Origin: Streptomyces sp. HUAS MG91
GTDB taxonomy: Bacteria; Actinomycetota; Actinomycetes; Streptomycetales; Streptomycetaceae
DNA length: 64,000 nucleotides
Reading direction: 5' to 3'
Assembly: GCF_040529335.1 (NCBI RefSeq)
Contig: NZ_CP159534.1
Location: 1,984,001-2,048,000, forward strand
Part shown: one piece after another, positions 16,342 to 24,832 of the stretch
Numbering within the stretch: position 1 is the stretch's first letter
Layout of the letters: the number at the start of each line of letters is the position of its first letter
The notes under the pieces: model-generated
What the model was told of the DNA's origin: nothing
The model's database searches: none
What the model saw: the letters and a program-made list of their open reading frames with translations, nothing else
Translations under genes and position numbers: made by a program

Positions 16342-17640
16342 TCAGCGGAGGTGGGCGGCACCCGCGTCGCGGGCGACGAGTCGGGGGACGGACTTGGCCG
16401 GGTCGACCCGGAGCCGCAGCTCGGGCGTCCACCCGGCCCCCGACCGCAGCGGAGCGGAAGCGTTCGCCGCGTTGTAGGCGGCGATGAGGTCGGTCCCGAC
16501 ACCGTTGACGACGTTCCCCTTCGCGGTGAGGGGATAGTCGTTCCACCGGTGGAGGATCGACCCGGCGCCGATCCCTTCAGGAAGCGTGAAGGCGTTCTTC
16601 TCGGCGTAGAGCTGCGACTTGAACCCGATGCCGAACGAGTAGCCGTAGTCGGCGTTCGCGACGTACCAGTTGTTGTACGCGTCGACCTGCCCGAAGCGGA
16701 CGCGCGGCGCGCGCTCGACGAGGTTCTTGAAGAGGTTGTGGTGCAGGGTGACGCGCAGCCGGCCCTCGTCGGTGGCGGCGGCGCCGTCGCTGTTGCCGAT
16801 CATCAGGGTCTTGTCGTGGTCCTCGAAGACGTTCCAGGACACGGTGACGAGGTCGGCGCCCTTGACGATGTCGAGTTCGCCGTCGTGCTGCTGGTAGAGG
16901 CGGCCGTAGTAGGTGGGCAGCGTGGAGTCGGGGTGGTCGCCGTCGGTGAAGGTGTTGTGGTCCAGCCAGACGTGGGTGGAGCCGTGGACGACGGCGGCGT
17001 CGTACTCGGAGTTCCAGTTGCCGGTGTCGCCGTCGGTCGGGTCCCACTGCGGGAAGCAGTCGAGCGGCGACTCCAGGGTGAGGCCGCGCACGATGACGTT
17101 GTCGACGCCGGTGATCTGGAGGCTGCCGCCGACGATCCCGGCGTCCTTGCCGACGCCGACGATGGTGGTGTTGGCGGGCACGTCGGCCTTGACGGCCTTG
17201 GCCTGGGCGGTGGCGGAGGCGGCTCGCAGGTCCTCCTGTTCGCCGCTGACCTCGTTCTCGTAGCCCCAGACGGCCGGGTCGTAGTCGGCGAGGTACCGGT
17301 CGAAGTCGTAGCCGTCGGCGGCGAAGTCGTCGCAGGTCGAGCCGTCCGCGTCGAGCGTCCCCCGGATCCTGACGATCTTCGGTGCGGTGCCGCCGTCGGC
17401 GAAGGCGGCCTTCAGTCCGGCCCAGGTGGTGACGGTGTAGACGTGCGCGGCGTCGGCGGCGGCGCCCCCGGTGGTGCCGGTGGTCGCCGAGCCCCAGCCG
17501 TCACCGGCGGCGAGGGTCTGGCGGGCGGTGTCGCGGCCGTGCGCGTGGGCGGTGCCCGCGGTGCCGGTGACGACGAGGGCCAGGGCGGTGCAGCCGACCA
17601 GTCCGGATATGACACGTCCATGACATCTGCGTGTGCTCAT
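16342..17640 (-). CDS. Secreted pectate lyase (polysaccharide lyase family 1)
   Basis: 432 residues with a signal peptide (MSTRRCHGRVISGLVGCTALALVV, then GTAHA cleavage). The right-handed beta-helix lyase motifs are clear: VIVRGLTLESP near 190, DAAVVHGSTHVWLDHNTFTDG with calcium-binding Asp residues near 215-235, and TLHHNLFKNLVERAPRVRFG near 295, which includes the catalytic Arg. It cleaves polygalacturonate by calcium-dependent beta-elimination, giving unsaturated oligogalacturonides. It is the last gene of the leftward run that begins with ABC permeases at 24705, 85 bp after the solute-binding protein. That links the lyase to uptake of the products. Confidence 0.95.
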   Translation of the reverse strand: MSTRRCHGRVISGLVGCTALALVVTGTAGTAHAHGRDTARQTLAAGDGWGSATTGTTGGAAADAAHVYTVTTWAGLKAAFADGGTAPKIVRIRGTLDADGSTCDDFAADGYDFDRYLADYDPAVWGYENEVSGEQEDLRAASATAQAKAVKADVPANTTIVGVGKDAGIVGGSLQITGVDNVIVRGLTLESPLDCFPQWDPTDGDTGNWNSEYDAAVVHGSTHVWLDHNTFTDGDHPDSTLPTYYGRLYQQHDGELDIVKGADLVTVSWNVFEDHDKTLMIGNSDGAAATDEGRLRVTLHHNLFKNLVERAPRVRFGQVDAYNNWYVANADYGYSFGIGFKSQLYAEKNAFTLPEGIGAGSILHRWNDYPLTAKGNVVNGVGTDLIAAYNAANASAPLRSGAGWTPELRLRVDPAKSVPRLVARDAGAAHLR

Positions 17641-17725
17641 TGTGTGCTCCTTGCCGGTATCGGGCGGGTGTCGTGGCGGGCGGGCCGGCGGGGGTGTCCC
17701 GGTGCCACCGGCCCGGCGTGCGGGG

Positions 17726-19075
17726 CTAGTTGGCCTGCTGCTTCCAGTCGTCCTGGGCCTTGTTCAGCTGGTCGGCCATGGTGTCGAGGAAGTCCTTGGC
17801 GGATTCCTTGCCGAGCAGGACCTTCTGGAAGTTGGCCTCGTTGTCGGCCTTGGAGATGGTGTTCCAGTCGGGCAGGTAGTACGGCAGCTGCACGATCTTG
17901 GTGGAGCCGGACTCCAGGGCCTCGGCGGCGAGCCTGGTGGGCTCGGCCTTCTGGACCCAGGCGTCCTTGGCGGCGTCGGTGTTGGCCGGGATCTGGCCCG
18001 CCGACTCGTTCCACTTGCTGTTCTCGCTGTGCGAGGCGGCGAACTCCATGAACTTCCAGGCCGCCGTCTTGTTCTTGCTCGCCTTGAACAGGCCGAGTCC
18101 GTCCACCGGATTGGAGACCTGCACACGGGTGCCGTCGTCACCGGTCGGGTTCGGCAGGCCCTTGAACTTGTCGGCGCCCAGCGCCTTCACATGGCCCGCG
18201 TAGGAGCCCAGGTTGTGGTTGAGCATGCCGATGGTGCCGCTGTCCCACTGGCTGACCATCTTGGTGAAGTCGTTGTTGACGTCGGCCGACGGGGTGGCCT
18301 TCTTGAAGAGGGCGGCGTACTTCTCCAGCGCGGCGACGTTCTTGGGGTCGTTGACGGTCGTCCGCTCGCTGTCGCCGTCCCAGAACGAGGTGATGCCGCT
18401 CTGCCCGTACATCACGTCGAGGGCCTGGGCGATGGAGCCCTCGCCGCCGCGGATGGTGTATCCGAACCGGTTCTTCGAGGTCTTGGTCAGCTTGCCCGCC
18501 GCGTCGAAGAATCTGGACCACGTGGTCGGCGCTTCCAGGCCCGCCTTGTCGAACAGGTCGGTGCGGTAGTACAGGACGCCGTTGTTGGCGGACGTCGGGA
18601 TCGTGTACAGCTCGCTGCTGCCCCCGGCCGCCTTCACCGAGTCCAGGAACTTGCTGTTCAGCTTGTCGTTGAGGGCGCTGGTGGCCAGCCGGTCGCCGAC
18701 CGGTTCGAGGGCGTTCTGCGCGGTGAGGGTGGCCAGCATCGCGGTGCCCACGCCGCCGACGTCGGGCAGGCCGCCGCCCTGGATGGCGGTGTCGTACTTG
18801 GACTGCACGCTCTCGGCGGGGATGCCGACGTACTTGACCTCGATGTCGGGGTTCTTCTCCTCGAAGTCCTTGATGATCTCCATCCAGACGTCGCGGCGCA
18901 CGGCCGTGTTGTTGTCCCAGAAGGTGATCGTGCCCTTGCCGGAGCCCTCGTCGCCCTTGTCGCCGCCGGCGCCGGAGCCGTCGTCGCCACAGGCCGTGGC
19001 GGTCAGGGCGAGCAGCGTGGACAGGGTCACGGCGGTGCCGGTGCGGAGCGCGCCTTTGCGCATGCGGAGGTTCAT
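17726..19075 (-). CDS. Carbohydrate ABC transporter substrate-binding lipoprotein
   Basis: 449 residues of the family 1 extracellular solute-binding proteins. The lipobox is LTATAC followed by a GDDGSGAGGDKGDEG linker, so it is anchored outside the membrane. The segment TITFWDNNTAVRRDVWMEIIKDFEEKNPDIEVKYV is the typical start of the mature protein. Its membrane partners are the two permeases at 22844-24705. No ATPase gene is present, as usual in Streptomyces, where MsiK energises many sugar importers. The ribosome site AGGAGAAGAGAG precedes the ATG. Context (pectate lyase, GH43) suggests a pectin- or hemicellulose-derived oligosaccharide ligand. Confidence 0.94.
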   Translation of the reverse strand: MNLRMRKGALRTGTAVTLSTLLALTATACGDDGSGAGGDKGDEGSGKGTITFWDNNTAVRRDVWMEIIKDFEEKNPDIEVKYVGIPAESVQSKYDTAIQGGGLPDVGGVGTAMLATLTAQNALEPVGDRLATSALNDKLNSKFLDSVKAAGGSSELYTIPTSANNGVLYYRTDLFDKAGLEAPTTWSRFFDAAGKLTKTSKNRFGYTIRGGEGSIAQALDVMYGQSGITSFWDGDSERTTVNDPKNVAALEKYAALFKKATPSADVNNDFTKMVSQWDSGTIGMLNHNLGSYAGHVKALGADKFKGLPNPTGDDGTRVQVSNPVDGLGLFKASKNKTAAWKFMEFAASHSENSKWNESAGQIPANTDAAKDAWVQKAEPTRLAAEALESGSTKIVQLPYYLPDWNTISKADNEANFQKVLLGKESAKDFLDTMADQLNKAQDDWKQQAN

Positions 19076-19144
19076 GATCGGCTCTCTTCTCCTGGTTCGG
19101 ACTTCTTCTGATCCGGGCTTCTTCTGGATCGGATCTCTTCTGGA

Positions 19145-20746
19145 TCAGGCGGGTGTGACGGGTGTGACGGGTGCCTGTGCGGAGAGTTCGGTGCTGCGGA
19201 AGCGGGTGAAGAGGGCGGTCCCGGCGGGTCCCGTACCGCCGGGAACCGCCCCGTCAGGGGCCGCGGCGAAGAGGCCGAGCAGTGCTCCGACCCAGCGCCA
19301 CGGCAGTGCGGCGAACAGCTGGCCCGAGGGCCGGAATCCGTCGCCGGTGTCGACGAGGAAGCGGCAGCGTGCCCCGTCGTGGATGTCGATGCGCAGCCGC
19401 GCCGTGCCGTCCGGTGCCGGGCGCGGGTGGGCGGCGGCGCGTTCGGTGTCGGCGGTCGGGCCCTCGGCGAACCGGTGCACGACGTGGGCGGTGCCGTCGG
19501 CGGCGCGCTCCAGGCCGATCCAGGAGTAGGCGTCGCCGAGCACCACGAGTCCCGCGCGGGCGCCGGGTGCCGTGCTGTCCAGCCGGAGGCCGACCTCCAC
19601 GCGGGAGGGGGCCAGGGGCAGCCGCTGGGTGAGGACGTGCGGGACGCGGCGCAGGTCGCGCATCCCGTCGGCGGAGCGCACACAGGTCAGGCGCAGGCCG
19701 TCGCCGCCGTGCGCGGTGGCGAGGCCGTCGCGCGGGTTGGCGGTCCACTGCCACTGCCGGCCGAACCGGCCGCCGGGGAAGTCGTCGCCGGTCGCGGGCG
19801 CCGTGACCGGCTGGGCGGGCAGCTCCGGCTTGGGGTGGACGTCCACGGGAACGCCGGGCGCGTCCTCGGCTCCGAGCTCCGGCCAGCCCTGCGCGTCCCA
19901 GCGCATCGGCTGGAGATGCACCACACGCCCGTACGCACCGCGTTGCTGGAAGTGCAGGAACCAGTCCTCCCCCGCGGGCGTGTCCACCCAGCCGCCCTGG
20001 TGGGGGCCGTTGACGGCGGTGGCGCCCTGTTCGAGGATCACGCGCTCCTCGTACGGGCCGTGGAACGAGCGGGAGCGGAAGGCGCCCTGCCAGCCCGTCT
20101 CCACGCCTCCGGCCGGGGCGAGGATCCAGTACCAGCCGTCGCGCCGGTACAGCTTGGGCCCCTCGACGGTGAACCAGCCGGGGATCCGGTCCCCGTCGAT
20201 CAACAGGGTTCCCTCGTCGAGGAGTTCGGTGGCGTCGGCGCTCATCCGGTGGCCGGTGAGCCGGTTCTTGATGCCGGCCCGCGATCGGGCGTAGGCGTGC
20301 ACGAGGAACGCCTCGCCGCTCTCCTCGTCCCACAGCGGGCAGGCGTCGATCAGGCCCTTGCCCGCCTTCAGCAGGTGCCTACGGCTCCAAGGGCCCCTGA
20401 TCGAGGGTGCGTTGATCTGGTGGATGCCGTGGTCGGGGTCGCCCCAGAAGATCCAGAAGCGCTCGTCGTGGTACCGGATCGAGGGCGCCCACACGCCGCA
20501 GTCGTGGCGCGGCGCCGTGAACGCCTCGGTGGGTTCGAGGCGGTCGAGGGCATGGCCGATCAGGGTCCAGTTGACGAGGTCGCGGGAGTGCAGCAGGGGC
20601 AGGCCCGGCGCCCGGCCGAAGCTGGACGCGGTGAGGTAGAAGTCGTCGCCGACGCGGCACACGTCGGGGTCGGACCAGTCGGCGGCGAGGACCGGGTTGC
20701 GGTAGGTGCCGTCGCCCAGGTCGCCGAAGCGGGCCGCGGGGGTCAT
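19145..20746 (-). CDS. Glycoside hydrolase family 43 (arabinofuranosidase/xylosidase type)
   Basis: 533 residues, no signal peptide, so intracellular. The five-bladed propeller has NPVLAADWSDPDVCRVGDDFYLTASSF near residue 15 with the catalytic base Asp, and WFTVEGPKLYRRDGWYW near 200 with the acid Glu. The C-terminal third (DFPGGRFGRQWQWTANPRDG onward) is the concanavalin-like GH43 C-terminal domain. The ATG overlaps the stop of the upstream DUF6807 gene (ATGA). It would trim arabinose or xylose, or act as an exo-galactanase on imported oligosaccharides; the exact linkage is not predictable by eye. The 70-bp gap to the binding-protein gene holds three direct repeats of TTCTGGATC-like units. 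Confidence 0.9.
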   Translation of the reverse strand: MTPAARFGDLGDGTYRNPVLAADWSDPDVCRVGDDFYLTASSFGRAPGLPLLHSRDLVNWTLIGHALDRLEPTEAFTAPRHDCGVWAPSIRYHDERFWIFWGDPDHGIHQINAPSIRGPWSRRHLLKAGKGLIDACPLWDEESGEAFLVHAYARSRAGIKNRLTGHRMSADATELLDEGTLLIDGDRIPGWFTVEGPKLYRRDGWYWILAPAGGVETGWQGAFRSRSFHGPYEERVILEQGATAVNGPHQGGWVDTPAGEDWFLHFQQRGAYGRVVHLQPMRWDAQGWPELGAEDAPGVPVDVHPKPELPAQPVTAPATGDDFPGGRFGRQWQWTANPRDGLATAHGGDGLRLTCVRSADGMRDLRRVPHVLTQRLPLAPSRVEVGLRLDSTAPGARAGLVVLGDAYSWIGLERAADGTAHVVHRFAEGPTADTERAAAHPRPAPDGTARLRIDIHDGARCRFLVDTGDGFRPSGQLFAALPWRWVGALLGLFAAAPDGAVPGGTGPAGTALFTRFRSTELSAQAPVTPVTPA

Positions 20747-21636
20747 GCGGACACCGCCTTTCCGACCAGCGCGACGGTCCGCTCGCGGTCGGGGCGGCCG
20801 TCGGCGACGACCGTGACGATCCGGCGTACGACGGTGTCGCCGGGGGCGATCGGCAGGCGCTCCCGGGCGGCGAGCGAGGAGCCGACGCCCGGGTACTCGG
20901 CGGTGCGCACGAACCACGGGTCGCGCCGGGTCTCGGCGGTGGCCCCGGCGAAGACCAGGGTCCAGCCGTCGCCGGTCAGGGCGAGCCAGTCGGCGGGGCG
21001 CCCGTGCACGGCCTCCTCGCCCTCGGCGTCGGGGGTGCGCACCGAGGGGACGGCGCTCTCCTTGGGCGCCCGCCAGAAGAAGCCCCCGTACCCGGCGCCG
21101 GGGCGGCCGTTGGTGGCGGGGCTGCCGACGATGACCGGCTCACGGCCCGGGTTGGTGAGCGCGAAGGTGAGGTCGAGCGCCCAGGCGTCGTCGGCGAGCC
21201 GGGTCACGGCGACGGTGCGGCGCTCGCGCAGCAGCAGGCGCGCTTCCGCGTTCCGGTCCAGGTCCCCGACGATCCAGTCCAGGTCCTCGACGATCCGGTC
21301 CAGGTCCTCGACGCGGCCGTCCGGGCAGCGCGGCTCGAACGCGCGGTGCCGCTGCTCGCCGTGGTTGTCGAGCGCGGTCGGGCCCTGGCCGCGTACGTAC
21401 GTCCGGCCGCCCCAGAAGTTGTGTCCGTCGACGTCCGGCACGGCGACGCCGGCCCCGAGGTGGTGCGGGTGATCGGCGGGCGCGTACTCGGTGACGGGGG
21501 TGCCGGCGAGGGTCGTCACCGGGTGCAGGAACGGGCGCGGTGCGCTGCGCCGGCCGAGGTCGGCGCGGACCTCGTAGCGGGCGACCGGGCGGCCCGCGCA
21601 GTGCAGGGTGAGGGGTGCGGTGGCGGTCGTGTTCAC
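20743..21636 (-). CDS. DUF6807 (PmoA-like) family protein
   Basis: 297 residues. PFLHPVTTLAGTPVTEYAPADHPHHLGAGVAV and GHNFWGGRTYV near the N-terminus are the hallmark of DUF6807, called PmoA in some annotations though unrelated to methane oxidation. The family is found in sugar-catabolic operons of actinobacteria and planctomycetes and has an aldose-epimerase/beta-sandwich flavour. The conserved HPHH histidines may bind metal or sugar. The GTG start at 21636 overlaps the stop of the oxidoreductase gene (GTGA). An internal three-fold 7-residue repeat (VEDLDRI, VEDLDWI, VGDLDRN) near residues 107-127 is encoded by a 21-bp tandem triplication. No biochemical function is established. Confidence 0.85.
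   Translation of the reverse strand: MNTTATAPLTLHCAGRPVARYEVRADLGRRSAPRPFLHPVTTLAGTPVTEYAPADHPHHLGAGVAVPDVDGHNFWGGRTYVRGQGPTALDNHGEQRHRAFEPRCPDGRVEDLDRIVEDLDWIVGDLDRNAEARLLLRERRTVAVTRLADDAWALDLTFALTNPGREPVIVGSPATNGRPGAGYGGFFWRAPKESAVPSVRTPDAEGEEAVHGRPADWLALTGDGWTLVFAGATAETRRDPWFVRTAEYPGVGSSLAARERLPIAPGDTVVRRIVTVVADGRPDRERTVALVGKAVSA
21256..21318 (+). repeat. Three tandem 21-bp units inside the DUF6807 gene
   Basis: Units at 21256-21276, 21277-21297 and 21298-21318 share GTCCAGGTCCTCGACG with one to five differences. Each encodes seven residues of the form V-x-D-L-D-x-x, so copy number changes would keep the reading frame. Confidence 0.9.
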
Positions 21637-22847
21637 CGGGCGGCCTCCTGTTCCGTGCGGGCCGGGTCGGCTTCCCGCCGGGCCCAGGTCGCGCCGAGTC
21701 CGGCGAAGCCGGTGAGGGTGTCGGCGCTGGCCGCGACGAGTCCGTCGATGCCGCGCACGACCCGGCGGACGGTGCCGTCGCCCCCGCCGCCGGGCACCGT
21801 GTGCCACGCGGAGGCGGGCAGCGGGCGCGGGTCGGGCGCGCGCCGGACCGCCTCGACGACCCGCATGAAGGCGCCGGTCGCGGCGGGGGTGACGAGGAGT
21901 CCGGTGGCTCCGGCCGGGTCGGTGAGGTGGGCGACCAGGTTCTCCAGGAGGTCCGTACGGGCGTACGTGCTCTCGCGCGGGCCGTGTCCGGCGCGCTGCA
22001 CGAGGACGCGGTCCTGCTTGTACCAGAAGGTGATCCGGCCACGGGTGCCGTGCACGACGACGTAGGGCTCGTCGGGCCGCTCGGCGCACAGGGTCGCGGC
22101 GACGGTGACCCGCGAGCCGGTGCGGGTGGTGATCGAGACGTACGAGGTGTCGTCGGCCTCGATGGCGTTGGCGCGGAACAACTCGGTGCGGATGTCGGTC
22201 AGGTCGTCGGCGCCGGTCGCGCCGTCGAGGGCGAGGCCGGTGGCGACGGCGTGGGCCAAGGGGTTGGTGAGCACGCCGTCGACCACGTCGACCTGGCTGC
22301 CGGTGCCGTCGGGGAGCCTGCGCCGCCCCGCCCAGGGGGCGCGCCGGAAGTAGGCCTCGTCGCGGGCCCAGGCTCCGGCGGCGCCGATGCCGAGGGGTTC
22401 GCCGATGACCCCGTCCCGTACGAGATCTCGTATATGAGACACCGCGTGCGAGCCGAGCGACTGGAACCCGATCTGGCAGGCGACACCGGCCGCGGCGACC
22501 CCGGCGGCCATCCGCTCGTACTCCGCGTACGACGGCGCGGGCGGCTTCTCCAGGAGCAGGTGCACGCCCCGCGCGGCGGCGGTGAGCGCCAGGCCGGTGT
22601 GGGTCGGGATCGGGGTGCAGATGACCGCGGCGCGGGCGCCGGTGCGGTCAAGGAGGTCGCCGAGGTCCGGGGATTGGGCCACATCTCCGAAGCCGGCCAG
22701 CTCGGAGTCCGAGAGAGGCTTCGGTTCGCAGACCCCGGCGAGGGTGACGAGGCGTGCGTCGGCCAGCCGCCGGATGTTGTCCAGGTGCCAGCGGCCGTGT
22801 CCGCGGGCACCCGCGAGAACGACGGGTACCGGAATCTCGGTGGTCAT
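21633..22847 (-). CDS. Gfo/Idh/MocA-family oxidoreductase
   Basis: 404 residues. The N-terminal Rossmann start PVVLAGARGHGRWHLDNIRRL binds NAD(P), and ICTPIPTHTGLALTAAARGVHLLLEKPPA near 95-125 holds the conserved E-K-P catalytic motif. The C-terminal alpha/beta domain follows. These enzymes oxidise or reduce hydroxyls of sugars, inositols or glycosides. The ATG at 22847 overlaps the permease stop, and its own stop overlaps the DUF6807 start, so translation is coupled. The paired DUF6807 and Gfo/Idh/MocA genes suggest they act on the same imported glycoside. Confidence 0.93.
   Translation of the reverse strand: MTTEIPVPVVLAGARGHGRWHLDNIRRLADARLVTLAGVCEPKPLSDSELAGFGDVAQSPDLGDLLDRTGARAAVICTPIPTHTGLALTAAARGVHLLLEKPPAPSYAEYERMAAGVAAAGVACQIGFQSLGSHAVSHIRDLVRDGVIGEPLGIGAAGAWARDEAYFRRAPWAGRRRLPDGTGSQVDVVDGVLTNPLAHAVATGLALDGATGADDLTDIRTELFRANAIEADDTSYVSITTRTGSRVTVAATLCAERPDEPYVVVHGTRGRITFWYKQDRVLVQRAGHGPRESTYARTDLLENLVAHLTDPAGATGLLVTPAATGAFMRVVEAVRRAPDPRPLPASAWHTVPGGGGDGTVRRVVRGIDGLVAASADTLTGFAGLGATWARREADPARTEQEAAR
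22426..22440. promoter_or_regulatory. Possible intragenic GntR site
   Basis: TCTCGTATATGAGAC, a 12-of-14 palindrome, lies inside the oxidoreductase gene. Read on the other strand it shares GTCTCATATA-(C/T)-GA with the palindrome in front of the gntR gene at 28195-28209. A second copy of such an A/T-rich palindrome in coding DNA of this GC content is unexpected by chance. Binding is unproven. Confidence 0.4.
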
Positions 22848-23764
22848 CCCTTCACCGCCCCGGCGCTGAAGCCCGTGACGAGCCACTTCTGGATGAAGGC
22901 GAAGACGATCACGACGGGCAGGGCGGCCACGACCCCGCCCGCGGCGAGCGCGCCCAGGTCGACGGAGTCGGCGCCCATGAGGGTGGCGAGGCCGACCGGG
23001 ATCGTCTGCTTGCTCTGGTCCGAGAGGAACATCAGGGCGAACAGGAAGTGGTTCCAGCTGTGCACGAAGGCGAAGGAGCCCACCGCGATGAGTCCGGGCC
23101 GCAGCAGTGGCAGGACGACCGCGCAGAAGGCGCGGAAGCGTCCGCAGCCGTCGACCCAGGCGGCCTCCTCCAGGGAGGGCGGCACGTTCCGGATGAAGCC
23201 GCTGATCAGGATCATCGTCAGCGGCAGCTGGAAGACCGTCTCGGCGATGATGACACTGCCCAGCGAGTTGATCATCTTCAGGTTGGCGAAGATCTCGAAG
23301 AGCGGGACCAGCATCAGCGCGCCCGGGATGAACTGCGAGCAGAGCAGGGCCAGCATGAAGGCCCTCTTGACCTTGAAGTCGAAGCGGGCGAGCGCGTAGC
23401 CGCCGGCCAGGGCGACGACCGTCGTCATGAGCATCGAGGCGACGCCGACGAGCAGGCTGTTCTGGAAGAAGGTGGCGAACGCCCGCTCGTTCCAGACCTT
23501 GTCGAAGTGCTCGAAGGTGAGCGGCCACGGCACGAGCGAGGTCGAGCCGGTGGGCCGGAACGCGAAGAGCAGCATCCAGTAGAAGGGGATCAGCGTGAAG
23601 AGGAGGTACACGCCGAGCGGCACGTAGATCTGCCGGCGAGGCACGTCGTCCCAGGACGAACCCTTCTTCGACGGCCTGGTCTCCGGGCGGCGCCGGCCGG
23701 GTGCCGGGGGCGCGGAGGCGGTGGCGGTGGCGGCGGGGGTCAACTGCGCTTCCTTTACGGTCAC
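22844..23764 (-). CDS. Sugar ABC transporter permease (MalG type)
   Basis: 306 residues with six predicted transmembrane helices after a Pro/Ala-rich cytoplasmic N-terminus. EEAAWVDGCGRFRAFCAVVLPLLRPGL near 200-226 is the EAA loop that contacts the ATPase. The GTG at 23764 overlaps the upstream permease stop (GTGA). It pairs with the permease at 23761-24705 and the binding protein at 17726. Confidence 0.94.
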   Translation of the reverse strand: MTVKEAQLTPAATATASAPPAPGRRRPETRPSKKGSSWDDVPRRQIYVPLGVYLLFTLIPFYWMLLFAFRPTGSTSLVPWPLTFEHFDKVWNERAFATFFQNSLLVGVASMLMTTVVALAGGYALARFDFKVKRAFMLALLCSQFIPGALMLVPLFEIFANLKMINSLGSVIIAETVFQLPLTMILISGFIRNVPPSLEEAAWVDGCGRFRAFCAVVLPLLRPGLIAVGSFAFVHSWNHFLFALMFLSDQSKQTIPVGLATLMGADSVDLGALAAGGVVAALPVVIVFAFIQKWLVTGFSAGAVKG

Positions 23765-24705
23765 TTGTCGTCGCCCCCGAACTTGCTCAGGCGGAGATAG
23801 AGCATCGAGCAGAACAGGAGGATCACGAAGGCGATGGAGGTCAGCGCGGACGCGTAGCCGAAGTCGTGGCTGTCGACGGCGATGGAGGCGATCCGCAGCG
23901 GCAGGGTCGTCGTCTCCCCCGCGGGCCCGCCGCCGGTGAGGGTGTAGAGCAGGTCGACGTTGTTGAACTCCCACACCGCGCGCAGCAGGGTGGACAGGAT
24001 GATGGCGTCCTTCAGGTGCGGCAGCGTGATGTGGAGGAACTGCCGCAGCCGGCTCGCACCGTCGACCTCGGCCGCCTCGTACAGGTCCTTGGAGACGGAC
24101 TGGAGGTCGGCGAGGATGAGGATCGCGAAGAACGGTACGCCGCGCCAGAGTTCGGCGGTGACGACGGCCGGGAAGACGGTCGCGGTGTCGGAAAGCCACG
24201 ACGTCCCGTAACTACCGATGCCCGCGTCGGCGAGGTAACGGGTGATGCCGGTCTGGGAGTTGTAGAGCAGCATCCAGATGGACGAGGTCAGCACGCCGGA
24301 GACGGCCCACGGCGAGAAGACCAGCGCGCGGGCGAGGCCGCGGCCGATGAACGTCTGGTTCACGACGAGCGCGAGCCCGAGCCCGAGCAGGAGTTGCAGG
24401 ACGACCTGCACCACGACCCACTGGAGGCTGAAGCCGAGCGTGCTCCAGAAGTCGGGGTCGCCGGTGAACGCGGTGACGAAGTTGTCGAGGCCCGCGAAGC
24501 CGTTCCGCCACGGCTTGGTGGGGTTGTAGTTCTGGAGGCTGTAGTAGAAGACGCTGATGACGGGGTACGCGATGAAGCCCAGCATCAGCAGACCGGCGGG
24601 CGCGATCAGCAGATACGGCAGCCTGCGCGGGGTGGCGGACGTGCGGCGGCGCCGGGGCGGCGGTCCGGCCGGCGGGGCTTTGGCCACGGCTGCGGCTTGG
24701 GCCAT
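23761..24705 (-). CDS. Sugar ABC transporter permease (MalF type)
   Basis: 314 residues, six transmembrane helices, and the EAA motif in YEAAEVDGASRLRQFLHITLPHLKDAI near 200-226. It is the first gene of the leftward operon: permease, permease, oxidoreductase, DUF6807, GH43, binding protein, pectate lyase. All of its early junctions are ATGA/GTGA overlaps. Its promoter region at 24706-24832 carries an IclR-like half-site. Confidence 0.94.
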   Translation of the reverse strand: MAQAAAVAKAPPAGPPPRRRRTSATPRRLPYLLIAPAGLLMLGFIAYPVISVFYYSLQNYNPTKPWRNGFAGLDNFVTAFTGDPDFWSTLGFSLQWVVVQVVLQLLLGLGLALVVNQTFIGRGLARALVFSPWAVSGVLTSSIWMLLYNSQTGITRYLADAGIGSYGTSWLSDTATVFPAVVTAELWRGVPFFAILILADLQSVSKDLYEAAEVDGASRLRQFLHITLPHLKDAIILSTLLRAVWEFNNVDLLYTLTGGGPAGETTTLPLRIASIAVDSHDFGYASALTSIAFVILLFCSMLYLRLSKFGGDDK

Positions 24706-24778
24706 GACGGGAACTCCGTTCTCAGTGGCTCAGGTCGGCGGGTCGGTACGTCGTGCGGGTGAAGCGCTTCGCGGACAC

Positions 24779-24796
24779 CGTTCGATATGTCGATCA
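24779..24796. promoter_or_regulatory. IclR-like site upstream of the sugar ABC operon
   Basis: CGTTCGATATGTCGATCATG includes the exact ten bases CGTTCGATAT of the iclR/KGSADH operator at 11776, and a degenerate second arm (CGATC in place of GAACG). It sits 74-91 bp upstream of the first permease start, where an operator would be expected. Confidence 0.45.
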
Positions 24797-24832
24797 TGGA
24801 GAGCCGGGGGCGGGGCCCGCGCGGCGGCGGGC

